Shown: positions 27,034 through 37,576 of the stretch, piece after piece
How the letters are laid out: every line of letters begins with the position of its first letter
How positions within the stretch are numbered: position 1 is the stretch's first letter
NCBI RefSeq assembly: GCF_009766085.1
Contig: NZ_LMUF01000007.1
Coordinates: 238,405 to 302,404, forward strand
Origin: Burkholderia sp. S171
GTDB lineage: Bacteria > Pseudomonadota > Gammaproteobacteria > Burkholderiales > Burkholderiaceae
DNA length: 64,000 nt
Direction: 5' to 3'
Position numbers and translations under genes: made by a program
The notes under the pieces: model-generated
What the model saw: only the letters and a program-made list of their open reading frames with translations
What the model was told of the DNA's origin: nothing
The model's database searches: none

Positions 27034-28290
27034 TTACATCAGCTTGGCGAGATCTTGCTTTGACGCGGGCTGAACATTTTCCTTCGACGTCTTCTGCGAG
27101 CCGCCCGTACCTGGGCCCGAACTGCCTTCGTTCGCTTCGATAACGCGGGCGATCTCGGCGTCGGCCTGGTCGCCGTACTTGGCGAACACGTCGGTCTGGT
27201 ACACGGTGTTCGGCGCGGTGCCGAGCTGGCCGCCGTTCTCGTCCTTGATCGTCACATCCACGTTCATCGACAAACCGATGCGCAGCGGATGCTTCTCAAG
27301 TTCCTGCGGATCAAGTCCGATCCGTACCGGCAAACGCTGCACGACCTTGATCCAGTTACCGGTCGCGTTTTGCGCCGGCAGCAGCGAGAACGCCGAGCCC
27401 GTGCCTGCCGAGAAACCGATCACCTTGCCGTGGAACACGACGCCTGAGCCATAAACGTCAGCGGTGAGTTCAACCGGCTGGCCAATACGCATCTGCGTGA
27501 GCTGGACTTCCTTGAAGTTGGCGTCGACCCAGACGCCGTTCAGCGGCACGATCGCCATCAACGGATTACCCGGCGAGACGCGCTGGCCGACCTGCACCGA
27601 ACGCTTCGCGACATAACCCGTCACCGGCGCCGGCATGGTGTTGCGGGCATAGTTGATGTACGAATCGCGGACCTTCGCAGCAGCGGCGAGCACATTCGGA
27701 TGGCTGGCGATGGTCGTGTTCGAGGTCAACGAACGGTTCGACTGCAATTCCTGTTGCGCCGCGTTGAGCGATGCTTGCGCACCGCGCACAGCGTCCTTGG
27801 CGTGCGAAATTTCTTCGCCCGAGACCGCGCCCGTTTGCGCAATCGTCATCCGGCGGCGCAAGTCGTCCTGTGCACGCGAGAGATCCGACTGACGCAGCGC
27901 GACTTGCGCCGCGTACTGGTTGTCGTTGACGAACAGCGTGCGCACCTGGCGCACCGTCTGCGCGAGATTCGCTTCGGCCTGATCGAGCGCGACCTTGGAG
28001 TCGGCGGGGTCCAGCACGACGAGCGGGTCGCCCATCTTCACGGTTTGCGTGTCGTCGGCGTTCACCGAGATCACCGTGCCGACCACTTGCGGCGTGATCT
28101 GCACAATATTGCCGTTCACGTAGGCGTCATCCGTGCTTTGGTGGAAACGCGCGATCAGGAAGTAGTACAGCCCGTAAGCGATAGCCGCGATGATCACGAC
28201 CAGCACGATCAGGCTCATCAGCACCCGGCGCTTGGTGTTGTTGGTTTTGGGCGCCGGCGCTGCTGCGGCGTTTTGTTGAGGGTCGCTCAT
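27034..28290 (-). CDS. emrA: EmrA/HlyD-family membrane fusion protein
   Basis: The protein has 418 residues. One membrane segment lies at about residues 23-46 (RRVLMSLIVLVVIIAAIAYG). A split biotinyl-lipoyl domain comes next (TDDAYVNGNIVQITPQVVG), with a long coiled-coil hairpin between (about 90-215). The second half-motif YVAKRSVQVGQRVSPGNPL and a beta-barrel (PVELTADVYGSG) follow. The C-terminal 45 residues are Gly/Ser/Lys-rich and longer than in E. coli EmrA. It bridges EmrB to the outer-membrane channel. GGAG precedes the ATG. Confidence 0.94.
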   Translation of the reverse strand: MSDPQQNAAAAPAPKTNNTKRRVLMSLIVLVVIIAAIAYGLYYFLIARFHQSTDDAYVNGNIVQITPQVVGTVISVNADDTQTVKMGDPLVVLDPADSKVALDQAEANLAQTVRQVRTLFVNDNQYAAQVALRQSDLSRAQDDLRRRMTIAQTGAVSGEEISHAKDAVRGAQASLNAAQQELQSNRSLTSNTTIASHPNVLAAAAKVRDSYINYARNTMPAPVTGYVAKRSVQVGQRVSPGNPLMAIVPLNGVWVDANFKEVQLTQMRIGQPVELTADVYGSGVVFHGKVIGFSAGTGSAFSLLPAQNATGNWIKVVQRLPVRIGLDPQELEKHPLRIGLSMNVDVTIKDENGGQLGTAPNTVYQTDVFAKYGDQADAEIARVIEANEGSSGPGTGGSQKTSKENVQPASKQDLAKLM

Positions 28291-28332
28291 GAATGGCTCC
28301 GTATTCTCTGTCTTGGGTTGCTGCTAGTCGAT

Positions 28333-29865
28333 TCAGTTGGCTGTCTTGGCCGCAGCCGACGCGGTCTGCGACGGTGCGCTTTTCGACGTTTGCCCGTCGA
28401 TGGCCAGGTTCGTGTCCGCGGCGTCAAAACCTCCGCCCAGCGCCTTGATGAGACCCAGTTGCAGGTCGCGGCGCTTCATGCGCAGGTTCGTCACGGTCTG
28501 CTCGTTCGCCAACCGGTTCTGATCGGCGGTGAGCACTTGCAGTTGCTGCGATAAACCCGCTTTGTAGCGAATCACGGCGAGCTGATAAGCATGCGTCGAG
28601 GCATCGAGGGCGCGCGTGGCATCGCTGGTTTGCTGATCGACCGAACGGATCGATGCGATCTGCGTGGCGACGTCATTCAGCGCGTTGATCAGGGTCTGGT
28701 TGTAGTTGGCGACGTCCAGGTCAAAGTCCGCGTAACGGCCCTTCAACTGCGAGCGCAATGCGCCGGCGTCGAAGATCGGCAAGTGGATGGCGGGTCCCGC
28801 CTGGAACTGACGGCTGCCAAAGTTGAGGAAGCGGCCCCAACCGAAGGCATCGAAACCTGCTGCCGCCGACAAATTGATGTCGGGGAAAAACTCGGCCTTT
28901 GCTTCCTTGATGTCCGACGTCGCCGCTTCCACTTGCCAGCGGGCCGCGACAATATCCGGACGGCGCGAAATCAGATCGGCGGGCACGTTGTCCGGCAGCG
29001 TGACCTCGATCTTCGTATTGAGCACCGGCGTGGCGATCTTCAAGCCCCGGTCCGGACCTTGGCCAAGCAACGCGCCCAACTGATAACGCGTGGTCGTGAT
29101 CTGGCCATCGAGTTCGGACAGGTTCGTCTGGCTCGTCGCGATATTGCCTTCGGCGGTGCGGCTTTCCACGTTTGTGTCGAGGCCCGCCAGCACACGGCCG
29201 TTCGTGATCTTTCCGATGTCCGTCCGGTTCGCGATCTCGCGCTGGGCAACCGCGCGCAGTGCGTAGAGCAGGGCGAGCTGGTTATAGGTCTGTGCAACGG
29301 AAGCGGCCAGCGTCACGCGCGCCTGCTGCATGTCGGCCTCGGCGGCCTTCTGCTGCGAGACCGCCTGATCCAGCCGTGCGCGATTCTTGCCCCACAGGTC
29401 GAGATCCCACGACGCGCTGACGAGCGCATTGTTTTCGCTATACCACGAGCCGCCGTACGGAGGCGGGTAGAGCGCATTGCCCGAATACAGTTCGCGCGTC
29501 CACGAATACGAGCCGTTCACCTTCGGATAAAGGCTGGAGCGTGAGGACTCAATGTAGGACGACGCCTTTGCAATGCGGGCTTGTGCCTGCGCGATGGACG
29601 GATTGCCGGCCAGCGCTTCGTCGATCAATTGCGGCAACTGCGGATCGCCGAACTGCTTCGCCCAGTCGAGCGACGGCCACTGGCCGCCTTGCGACGGAAC
29701 GCTTTGCGCGGCTTGCAGCGCGTCGCTTTGCGGCTGGGCGATTTGCTTGTCGCTTTTAATGCCGGCGTAGTTCGCACAACCCGCAAGGGCGAACGCTGCC
29801 ACGGCGGCAGCCAGTACGCTTCGCGCAGCGATGGGCGCGGATGCGGACGAATAAAAGAGTTTCAT
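28333..29865 (-). CDS. NodT-family outer membrane efflux lipoprotein
   Basis: The protein has 510 residues. The start at 29865 gives a compact lipoprotein signal ending FALAGC (Cys30); the open frame begins 14 codons earlier without a better reason to use it. Two outer-membrane-efflux (TolC-type) repeats are present, with RPDIVAARWQVEAATSDIKE near residue 315 and LPIFDAGALRSQLKGRYADF about 365. The C-terminal end is Ser/Thr/Ala-rich. It forms the trimeric exit duct for EmrAB. It lies between marR and emrA with 42 bases to emrA. Confidence 0.93.
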   Translation of the reverse strand: MKLFYSSASAPIAARSVLAAAVAAFALAGCANYAGIKSDKQIAQPQSDALQAAQSVPSQGGQWPSLDWAKQFGDPQLPQLIDEALAGNPSIAQAQARIAKASSYIESSRSSLYPKVNGSYSWTRELYSGNALYPPPYGGSWYSENNALVSASWDLDLWGKNRARLDQAVSQQKAAEADMQQARVTLAASVAQTYNQLALLYALRAVAQREIANRTDIGKITNGRVLAGLDTNVESRTAEGNIATSQTNLSELDGQITTTRYQLGALLGQGPDRGLKIATPVLNTKIEVTLPDNVPADLISRRPDIVAARWQVEAATSDIKEAKAEFFPDINLSAAAGFDAFGWGRFLNFGSRQFQAGPAIHLPIFDAGALRSQLKGRYADFDLDVANYNQTLINALNDVATQIASIRSVDQQTSDATRALDASTHAYQLAVIRYKAGLSQQLQVLTADQNRLANEQTVTNLRMKRRDLQLGLIKALGGGFDAADTNLAIDGQTSKSAPSQTASAAAKTAN

Positions 29866-29997
29866 CGCTCGGCTCTTTGATAGGAAGGGTAAAGATGGAC
29901 GCTGCAACTAATTTCTTTCATTTTTATTACGACGCCAGTCGCGCAACGGGAAAGTGCCGTCATCCCGCAGGCGTCATTAACGGCGCGCGACGTGACA

Positions 29998-30519
29998 TCA
30001 ATAGGAGGATTTAGAAGCGGATTTTTCCTGCATGCCGAGCAGCGCCGCAGACATGGGGTCGCCCGAATTCAACAGGATTCGACGTAGCATGCTTTTCAGG
30101 AAGCCTACTTCCTCTGGCGTAAATCCGCTTAACAGACGGTCGAGCACCTTCGTGAAAATGGCCGGAATCTGTCCTGCAAGCACCCGGCCTTCTTCGGTCA
30201 GCGCCAGCCGGACGACCCGCCGGTCTTCCTCGCTGCGCAAGCGCGTAATGAGTCCGCGCTTTTCCAGGCGGTCGATCAGGCGGGTTACGGCGCTCGCGTC
30301 GATCCCGTATTCGCGGGCGAGATCCGCGGCGGCGAGACTCCGTCCGCTTGCCAGCATGAACATGATGCTGGCTTGCGTGCTGGTGATGCCCAGATCGGCC
30401 ATGGTGAGTTGCGTGACGTTGTTCCACAACGTCGAGCGGACGCGGCTAAGCAGATAACCCACGCTTTCGCTGAGTTCGTAGTTCGCAATCTCGGGGACCG
30501 GCTGGGGGACATCGCTCAT
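29998..30519 (-). CDS. MarR-family regulator of the efflux operon
   Basis: The protein has 173 residues. A winged helix-turn-helix occupies about 35-135 (LGITSTQASIMFMLASGRSL, ADLAREYGIDASAVTRLIDR, LEKRGLITRLRSEEDRRVVR, LALTEEGRVLAGQI). It is the first gene of the operon with the efflux channel and emrAB, the same arrangement as emrRAB (mprA) in E. coli. A dyad operator overlaps its promoter, so autorepression released by a phenolic or drug-like ligand is likely. The ribosome site is weak. Confidence 0.92.
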   Translation of the reverse strand: MSDVPQPVPEIANYELSESVGYLLSRVRSTLWNNVTQLTMADLGITSTQASIMFMLASGRSLAAADLAREYGIDASAVTRLIDRLEKRGLITRLRSEEDRRVVRLALTEEGRVLAGQIPAIFTKVLDRLLSGFTPEEVGFLKSMLRRILLNSGDPMSAALLGMQEKSASKSSY

Positions 30520-30545
30520 AGATTCTCGTGCGCTTGCAATAATTG

Positions 30546-30584
30546 ACTATGCAACATTATAGAATCACATAGTTGACGCGGCAA
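30546..30584 (-). promoter_or_regulatory. Promoter and operator of the marR-emrAB operon
   Basis: On the minus strand TTGCCG (30584-30579) and a perfect TATAAT (30561-30556) are spaced by 17 bp. The dyad ACTATG (30546-30551) / CATAGT (30568-30573) brackets the -10 box, so a bound MarR dimer would block polymerase. Confidence 0.75.
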
Positions 30585-30922
30585 GTACTTCGCCAAAGCA
30601 TATTAAGAATCTTCTTAATTCGATGCTGCTGTCGAAAGGGTGTTGTTATTTTGAGATTCGCGGTAGGCCTGCCGAGGCTGGACGGCAGGCGTTGACACCG
30701 GTTTTCGGCTGTCTTGAAATAGGAAAACGCTTCCGGGTTATGTCCTATTGCACGATGGGGAGGAAGAGGACACGCCAGCGTGTTACACTCTCGGGTTCCC
30801 ATCGCGCCGAGTGCGGGGGGCGTGGAGATTTCTTTCTGAGTTGATCTTGGATCTAATTCTGCGGCCTGCTGCTTGCACCCACCCACGGCGCTCAACTGTA
30901 TGTACAAGCTCCTCAGCCTCCT
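30585..30922. other. Gap between marR and typA
   Basis: About 340 bp between divergent genes. The left end is AT-rich and belongs to the marR promoter. The rest must hold the typA promoter, but I found no convincing -35/-10 pair. No gene or hairpin with a T tract was seen. Confidence 0.5.
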
Positions 30923-32749
<1,827 letters not shown>

Positions 32750-32784
32750 CGCAGGGACTAAACCGCGCGAGTCAGCGTGTTGAG

Positions 32785-32810
32785 AAAAGCCGCCTTCGGG
32801 CGGCTTTTTT
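32785..32810 (+). terminator. Rho-independent terminator after typA
   Basis: AAAAGCCGCC and GGCGGCTTTT pair around a TTCG tetraloop, followed by a T run ending at 32810. Confidence 0.93.
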
Positions 32811-32943
32811 ATTGCGTAAGCGCGGTACAAGCGCCCCGTGTTCGCACGCCGTTTAATGCGTCCCTTATTCGCGAAAGGTCCCCGAAAGCCCGCTGGATAA
32901 GCATCCCGGGTGCGGCTATCGGCGCGTCGACGTATTGATCTGT

Positions 32944-32951
32944 GCTATGCT
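32944..32951 (+). promoter_or_regulatory. Candidate extended -10 element for sucA
   Basis: TGCTATGCT around 32943-32951 fits an extended -10 box. A matching -35 was not found. Transcription from about 32958 would give a leader of about 128 nt covering the sucA RNA motif. Confidence 0.35.
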
Positions 32952-33003
32952 AGAGAAAGTATTGCCAGTTTTAGGTCCTTCCAAGCAGACTTGATTCGCG
33001 CAA

Positions 33004-33078
33004 TCCGCTAAACGGTCAGGCCGTGTTGCGGAAGGTTGAGTAACCCGCTATTTCTCGAGAAACTCGAAGAAAGGTGAG
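33004..33078 (+). ncRNA. sucA RNA motif (leader that masks the ribosome site)
   Basis: Two hairpins precede sucA. The first is TCCGC (33004-33008) with GCGGA (33028-33032) and, inside an internal loop, ACGG (33012-33015) with CCGT (33021-33024). The second is TTTCT-CGAG (33051-33059) with CTCG (33063-33066) and AGAAA (33068-33072), whose 3' arm runs into the ribosome site AAGGTGAG. The sucA motif described in Burkholderiales lies at exactly this place and hides the ribosome site in the same way. Position and structure support the call; a covariance-model search was not possible. Confidence 0.7.
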
Positions 33079-33085
33079 CGTAAAA

Positions 33086-35944
33086 ATGATGAAGAATTCC
33101 CAGCTGAACTCCTATTTGTTCGGCGGTAATGCCCCGTATGTTGAAGATCAGTACGAGGCATATCTCGATAATCCCGCGTCAGTGCCCGAGACCTGGCGTA
33201 CCTATTTCGATGCGTTGCAGAACGTGCCTGCATCGGATGGGACAAATCACAACGACGTGGCCCACGGCCCGATCGTCGAATCGTTCGCGCAACGCGCGAA
33301 ATCGAACGGCTTCGTGCCGCGCGAAAGCAGTGGTGATCTGGCGACCGCGCGCAAGCAGGTCTACGTCCAGTCGCTGATTGGCGCCTACCGTTTCCTCGGC
33401 TCCCAATGGGCCAACCTCGATCCGCTGAAGCGCCGCGAGCGCCCGGCCATTCCTGAGCTCGAACCCGCGTTCTACGACTTCACTGAAGCCGACATGGATC
33501 AGATGTTCCATGCACAGAACCTGTATTTCGGCTTCGAACAGGCATCGCTGCGCGAGATCGTGAAGGCATTGCGCGACACGTACTGCGGCACGATCGGCGC
33601 CGAGTTCATGTACATCAGCGATCCGGAACAGAAGCGCTGGTGGAAAGAGAAGCTCGAATCGATCCGTTCCACCCCGAATTTCTCCCCCGACAAGAAAAAG
33701 CACATTCTTCAGCGCCTGACGGCGTCCGAAGGGCTTGAGCGTTTTCTGCACACGAAGTACGTCGGCCAGAAGCGCTTCTCGCTGGAAGGCGGCGAAAGCT
33801 TCATCGCGTCGATGGACGAAGTCGTGCGTCACGCCGGTGCGGCTGGCGTGCAGGAAATCATTATCGGCATGGCTCACCGCGGACGTTTGAACGTTCTCGT
33901 GAACACGCTGGGCAAGATGCCGGCTGACCTGTTCGCCGAATTCGAAGGCAAGCATGTCGATGACCTGCCGGCCGGTGACGTGAAATACCACAAGGGTTTC
34001 TCGTCGGACGTTTCAACCGACGGCGGCCCGGTGCACTTGTCGCTGGCGTTCAACCCGTCGCACCTTGAAATCGTGAACCCGGTGGTCGAAGGGTCGGCGA
34101 AGGCGCGGATGGACCGTCGCGGTGACATCGACGGCCTGCAAGTGCTGCCGGTCCAGATCCACGGTGACGCGGCATTCGCCGGTCAGGGCGTGGTCATGGA
34201 AACGCTGAACCTCGCGCAAACGCGCGGTTACGGCACGCACGGCACGCTGCACATTGTCATCAATAACCAGATCGGCTTCACGACGTCCGACCCGCGCGAC
34301 GCGCGTTCGACGCTGTATTGCTCGGACGTGGCGAAGATGATCGAAGCGCCGGTGCTGCACGTGAACGGCGACGATCCGGAAGCGGTCGTGCTGTGCACGC
34401 AGCTGGCTATCGATTACCGCATGCAGTTCCACAAGGACGTGGTTGTCGACATCATCTGTTTCCGGAAGCTCGGTCACAACGAGCAGGACACGCCGGCGGT
34501 GACGCAGCCGCTGATGTACAAGACGATTGCGAAGCATCCGGGTACCCGCGCGCTGTACGCTGAAAAGCTGGTGCAGCAGAGCGTGATCACGGCGGAAGAC
34601 GCTGACGGTTATGTGAAGGCCTACCGCCAAGCCATGGACGACGGTCATCATACGGTCGATCCGGTGCTCTCGAACTACAAGAGCAAGTACGCGGTGGACT
34701 GGGTTCCGTTCCTGAACCGCAAGTGGACGGATGCTGCTGATACGGCCGTACCGCTGGCAGAACTGAAGCGCCTCGCGGACCGTATCACCACGGTTCCCGA
34801 TAACTTCAAGGTACATCCGCTGGTCGAGCGCGTGATCAACGACCGTCGTGCAATGGGTCGTGGCGAATCGAAGCTCGACTGGGGCATGGGCGAGCATCTG
34901 GCTTACGCGTCGCTGGTGGCATCGGGTTACGCCGTGCGTCTGACGGGCCAGGACTCGGGCCGTGGTACGTTCACGCACCGTCACGCTGTTCTGCACGATC
35001 AAAACCGCGAGCGCTGGAACGACGGTACGTACATCCCGTTGCAGAACATCGCCGAGGGTCAGGCGAAGTTCACCGTGATCGACTCGGTGTTGTCGGAAGA
35101 AGCGGTACTCGGTTTCGAGTACGGTTATTCGACCGCAGAACCGAACACGCTGGTCGCGTGGGAAGCGCAATTCGGCGACTTCGTGAACGGCGCACAAGTG
35201 GTGATCGACCAGTTCATCTCGTCGGGCGAAGTGAAATGGGGCCGTGTGTCAGGTCTCACCATGCTGCTGCCGCACGGTTATGAAGGGCAAGGTCCGGAGC
35301 ACTCGTCGGCACGTATCGAACGGTTCCTGCAGCTTTGCGCGGATCACAACATGCAAGTGGTCCAGCCGACCACGCCGGCGCAGATTTTCCATCTGTTGCG
35401 CCGTCAGATGATCCGCTTGTTCAGGAAGCCGCTGATTGTCGCTACGCCGAAGTCGCTGCTGCGCCACAAGGAAGCGGTGTCGGATCTGTCGGAACTGGCG
35501 AAGGGCTCGTTCCAGCCGATCATCGGCGAAGTGGATGGCACGATCGAGCCGAAGAAGGTCAAGCGCGTGATCGTGTGTTCAGGTCGCTTGTATTACGACC
35601 TGGTCGCGCATCGTCGCGAAGCGAAGGCGAACGACATTGCGATCATCCGGATCGAGCAGTTGTATCCGTTCGCCCACAAGCAGTTCGACGCGGAAATCAA
35701 GAAATACGAAAACGCGAACGAAGTGGTCTGGGCACAGGACGAGCCGCAGAACCAGGGCGCCTGGTTCTACGTCGAGCACCATCTGCGTGAAGGCATGCGT
35801 GAAGGACAGAAGCTGGCTTACAGCGGCCGTCCGGCATCGGCATCCCCGGCAGTCGGCTATTACGCGAAACACTACGAGCAGCTGAAGGCGCTGATCGAAG
35901 GCGCGTTTGGTCGGTTGAAGGGCGCGCAGACGATCTCGAAGTAA
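33086..35944 (+). CDS. sucA: 2-oxoglutarate dehydrogenase E1 component
   Basis: The protein has 952 residues from the ATG at 33086, the first of two tandem ATGs, with AAGGTGAG upstream. The N-terminal segment NSYLFGGNAPYVEDQYEAYL is the E2-docking region of this family. Thiamine-diphosphate-binding parts include GMAHRGRLNVLVNTLGK, HGDAAFAGQGVVMETLNLAQ, TLHIVINNQIGFTTSDPRD and CFRKLGHNEQDTPAVTQPLM; the transketolase-like C-terminal half has GQDSGRGTFTHRHAVLHDQ. It decarboxylates 2-oxoglutarate in the citric acid cycle and passes the succinyl group to SucB. A terminator follows, so sucB may be read partly from its own promoter. Confidence 0.97.
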   Translation: MMKNSQLNSYLFGGNAPYVEDQYEAYLDNPASVPETWRTYFDALQNVPASDGTNHNDVAHGPIVESFAQRAKSNGFVPRESSGDLATARKQVYVQSLIGAYRFLGSQWANLDPLKRRERPAIPELEPAFYDFTEADMDQMFHAQNLYFGFEQASLREIVKALRDTYCGTIGAEFMYISDPEQKRWWKEKLESIRSTPNFSPDKKKHILQRLTASEGLERFLHTKYVGQKRFSLEGGESFIASMDEVVRHAGAAGVQEIIIGMAHRGRLNVLVNTLGKMPADLFAEFEGKHVDDLPAGDVKYHKGFSSDVSTDGGPVHLSLAFNPSHLEIVNPVVEGSAKARMDRRGDIDGLQVLPVQIHGDAAFAGQGVVMETLNLAQTRGYGTHGTLHIVINNQIGFTTSDPRDARSTLYCSDVAKMIEAPVLHVNGDDPEAVVLCTQLAIDYRMQFHKDVVVDIICFRKLGHNEQDTPAVTQPLMYKTIAKHPGTRALYAEKLVQQSVITAEDADGYVKAYRQAMDDGHHTVDPVLSNYKSKYAVDWVPFLNRKWTDAADTAVPLAELKRLADRITTVPDNFKVHPLVERVINDRRAMGRGESKLDWGMGEHLAYASLVASGYAVRLTGQDSGRGTFTHRHAVLHDQNRERWNDGTYIPLQNIAEGQAKFTVIDSVLSEEAVLGFEYGYSTAEPNTLVAWEAQFGDFVNGAQVVIDQFISSGEVKWGRVSGLTMLLPHGYEGQGPEHSSARIERFLQLCADHNMQVVQPTTPAQIFHLLRRQMIRLFRKPLIVATPKSLLRHKEAVSDLSELAKGSFQPIIGEVDGTIEPKKVKRVIVCSGRLYYDLVAHRREAKANDIAIIRIEQLYPFAHKQFDAEIKKYENANEVVWAQDEPQNQGAWFYVEHHLREGMREGQKLAYSGRPASASPAVGYYAKHYEQLKALIEGAFGRLKGAQTISK

Positions 35945-35952
35945 GCGGCTGT

Positions 35953-35990
35953 AACCGGGGAGTGCCGCTGTTGGCGGCTCCCCGGTTTTT
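35953..35990 (+). terminator. Terminator between sucA and sucB
   Basis: ACCGGGGAG and CTCCCCGG form an eight- to nine-base stem with an inner GCCGC/GCGGC-like helix, followed by TTTTT. It lies about 10 bases after the sucA stop. Confidence 0.85.
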
Positions 35991-36100
35991 CATGCGCTGT
36001 CCTGTGATTCAAGTTTCGATTTTGAACGTGGAATGCACAAGCAGCGCTGGCGACGGGTAAGACCTGTTGAACGCGCGCTGCATCTACACGCTCTGATCAC

Positions 36101-36138
36101 CCAAGAATTGACGGCGTCAAACTCTCCAAGAATTGACG
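36101..36138 (+). repeat. 13-bp direct repeat in the sucB leader
   Basis: CCAAGAATTGACG occurs at 36101-36113 and again at 36126-36138, a period of 25 bases. It lies 32-69 bases before the sucB ATG. It may be a regulator site or a small duplication. Confidence 0.6.
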
Positions 36139-36169
36139 TTGTACCCAGATACATTCAGGAAAAAACATA

Positions 36170-37471
36170 ATGTCTATCGTAGAAGTCAAGGTTCCCCAGC
36201 TGTCTGAGTCCGTGTCGGAAGGCACTTTGCTGACGTGGAAGAAAAAGCCGGGCGAAGCAATTGCCATCGACGAGATTCTCGTCGAAGTCGAAACGGATAA
36301 AGTCGTGCTGGAAGTGCCGGCACCGGCTGCAGGCGTGCTCGCACAAGTGATCAAGCATGACGGGGATATTGTCACGGCGGAAGAATTGATCGCGACGATC
36401 GATACGGAAGCGAAGGCGGGCGCAGCACCGGTTGCTGCCGCTGCAGGCGCTGCTGAAGTGCAGCCGGCACCGGCCGCGCAACCGCAACAGGAAGCTGCAC
36501 CGGCAACGGTGAGCGCATCGGCTTCGAACACCTCGGCTTCGCCTTCGGCTGCGAAGATCCTGGCTGAGAAGAACGTTTCGAGCGACCAGGTATCGGGTTC
36601 GGGCCGCGATGGCCGTATCACGAAGGGCGATGCACTGGCCGCTACGCAAGGCGCGCCGGCTGTTTCCGCTGCCGTTTCGGCACCGGCTGCAAAGGCAGCG
36701 GCTCCGGCCAAGGCTGCTCGTCCGTCCCTGCCGGACGTGAAGGCGCCGGGTGCGGATCAATGGCTGAAGGATCGTCCGGAACAACGCGTGCCGATGTCCC
36801 GTCTGCGCGCACGTATCGCTGAGCGTCTGCTTGAGTCGCAGCAAACCAACGCCATCCTGACCACGTTCAACGAAGTGAACATGGCGCCGGTGATGGATCT
36901 GCGCAACAAGTACAAGGACAAGTTCGAGAAGGAACATGGCGTGAAGCTCGGCTTCATGTCGTTCTTCGTGAAGGCTGCCGTCCACGCACTGAAGAAGTAC
37001 CCGCTGGTCAACGCGTCGATCGACGGTAACGACATTGTTTATCACGGGTACTTCGACATCGGTATTGCCGTTGGTTCGCCGCGTGGTCTCGTGGTGCCGA
37101 TCGTTCGCAATGCGGATCAATTGAGCCTGGCTGACATCGAGAAGAAGATTGCTGAATACGGCGTTAAAGCGCGCGACGGCAAGCTGTCGATCGAGGAAAT
37201 GACCGGTGGTACGTTCTCGATCTCGAACGGCGGTGTGTTCGGTTCCATGTTGTCCACGCCGATTATCAACCCGCCGCAGTCGGCTATTTTGGGCGTGCAT
37301 GCAACGAAGGAACGCGCTGTGGTCGAGAACGGCCAGATCGTGATTCGTCCGATGAACTATCTGGCGCTGTCTTATGACCACCGGATCATCGACGGCCGCG
37401 AAGCCGTGTTGTCACTGGTCGCAATGAAGGATGCGCTTGAAGATCCGTCTCGCTTGCTGCTGGACATCTAA
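36170..37471 (+). CDS. sucB: 2-oxoglutarate dehydrogenase E2 (dihydrolipoyl succinyltransferase)
   Basis: The protein has 433 residues. A single lipoyl domain (1-77) has the lipoylated lysine in [17 protein letters not shown]. An Ala/Pro-rich linker leads to the subunit-binding domain ([20 protein letters not shown]), a second linker, and the catalytic domain with [20 protein letters not shown] containing the active-site histidine. It forms the core of the complex and transfers succinyl to CoA. AGGA lies before the ATG. lpdA follows about 105 bases later. Confidence 0.97.
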   Translation: MSIVEVKVPQLSESVSEGTLLTWKKKPGEAIAIDEILVEVETDKVVLEVPAPAAGVLAQVIKHDGDIVTAEELIATIDTEAKAGAAPVAAAAGAAEVQPAPAAQPQQEAAPATVSASASNTSASPSAAKILAEKNVSSDQVSGSGRDGRITKGDALAATQGAPAVSAAVSAPAAKAAAPAKAARPSLPDVKAPGADQWLKDRPEQRVPMSRLRARIAERLLESQQTNAILTTFNEVNMAPVMDLRNKYKDKFEKEHGVKLGFMSFFVKAAVHALKKYPLVNASIDGNDIVYHGYFDIGIAVGSPRGLVVPIVRNADQLSLADIEKKIAEYGVKARDGKLSIEEMTGGTFSISNGGVFGSMLSTPIINPPQSAILGVHATKERAVVENGQIVIRPMNYLALSYDHRIIDGREAVLSLVAMKDALEDPSRLLLDI

Positions 37472-37576
37472 GTTGTTGCGTTGACCCTTTAAATCAGGCA
37501 GTAAAACCTTATTTGGGACTCATGGCGCGCTCGATAGGCTCGGGCGCGCCGTGTATCCAACAAGAGAAGGATAGTC

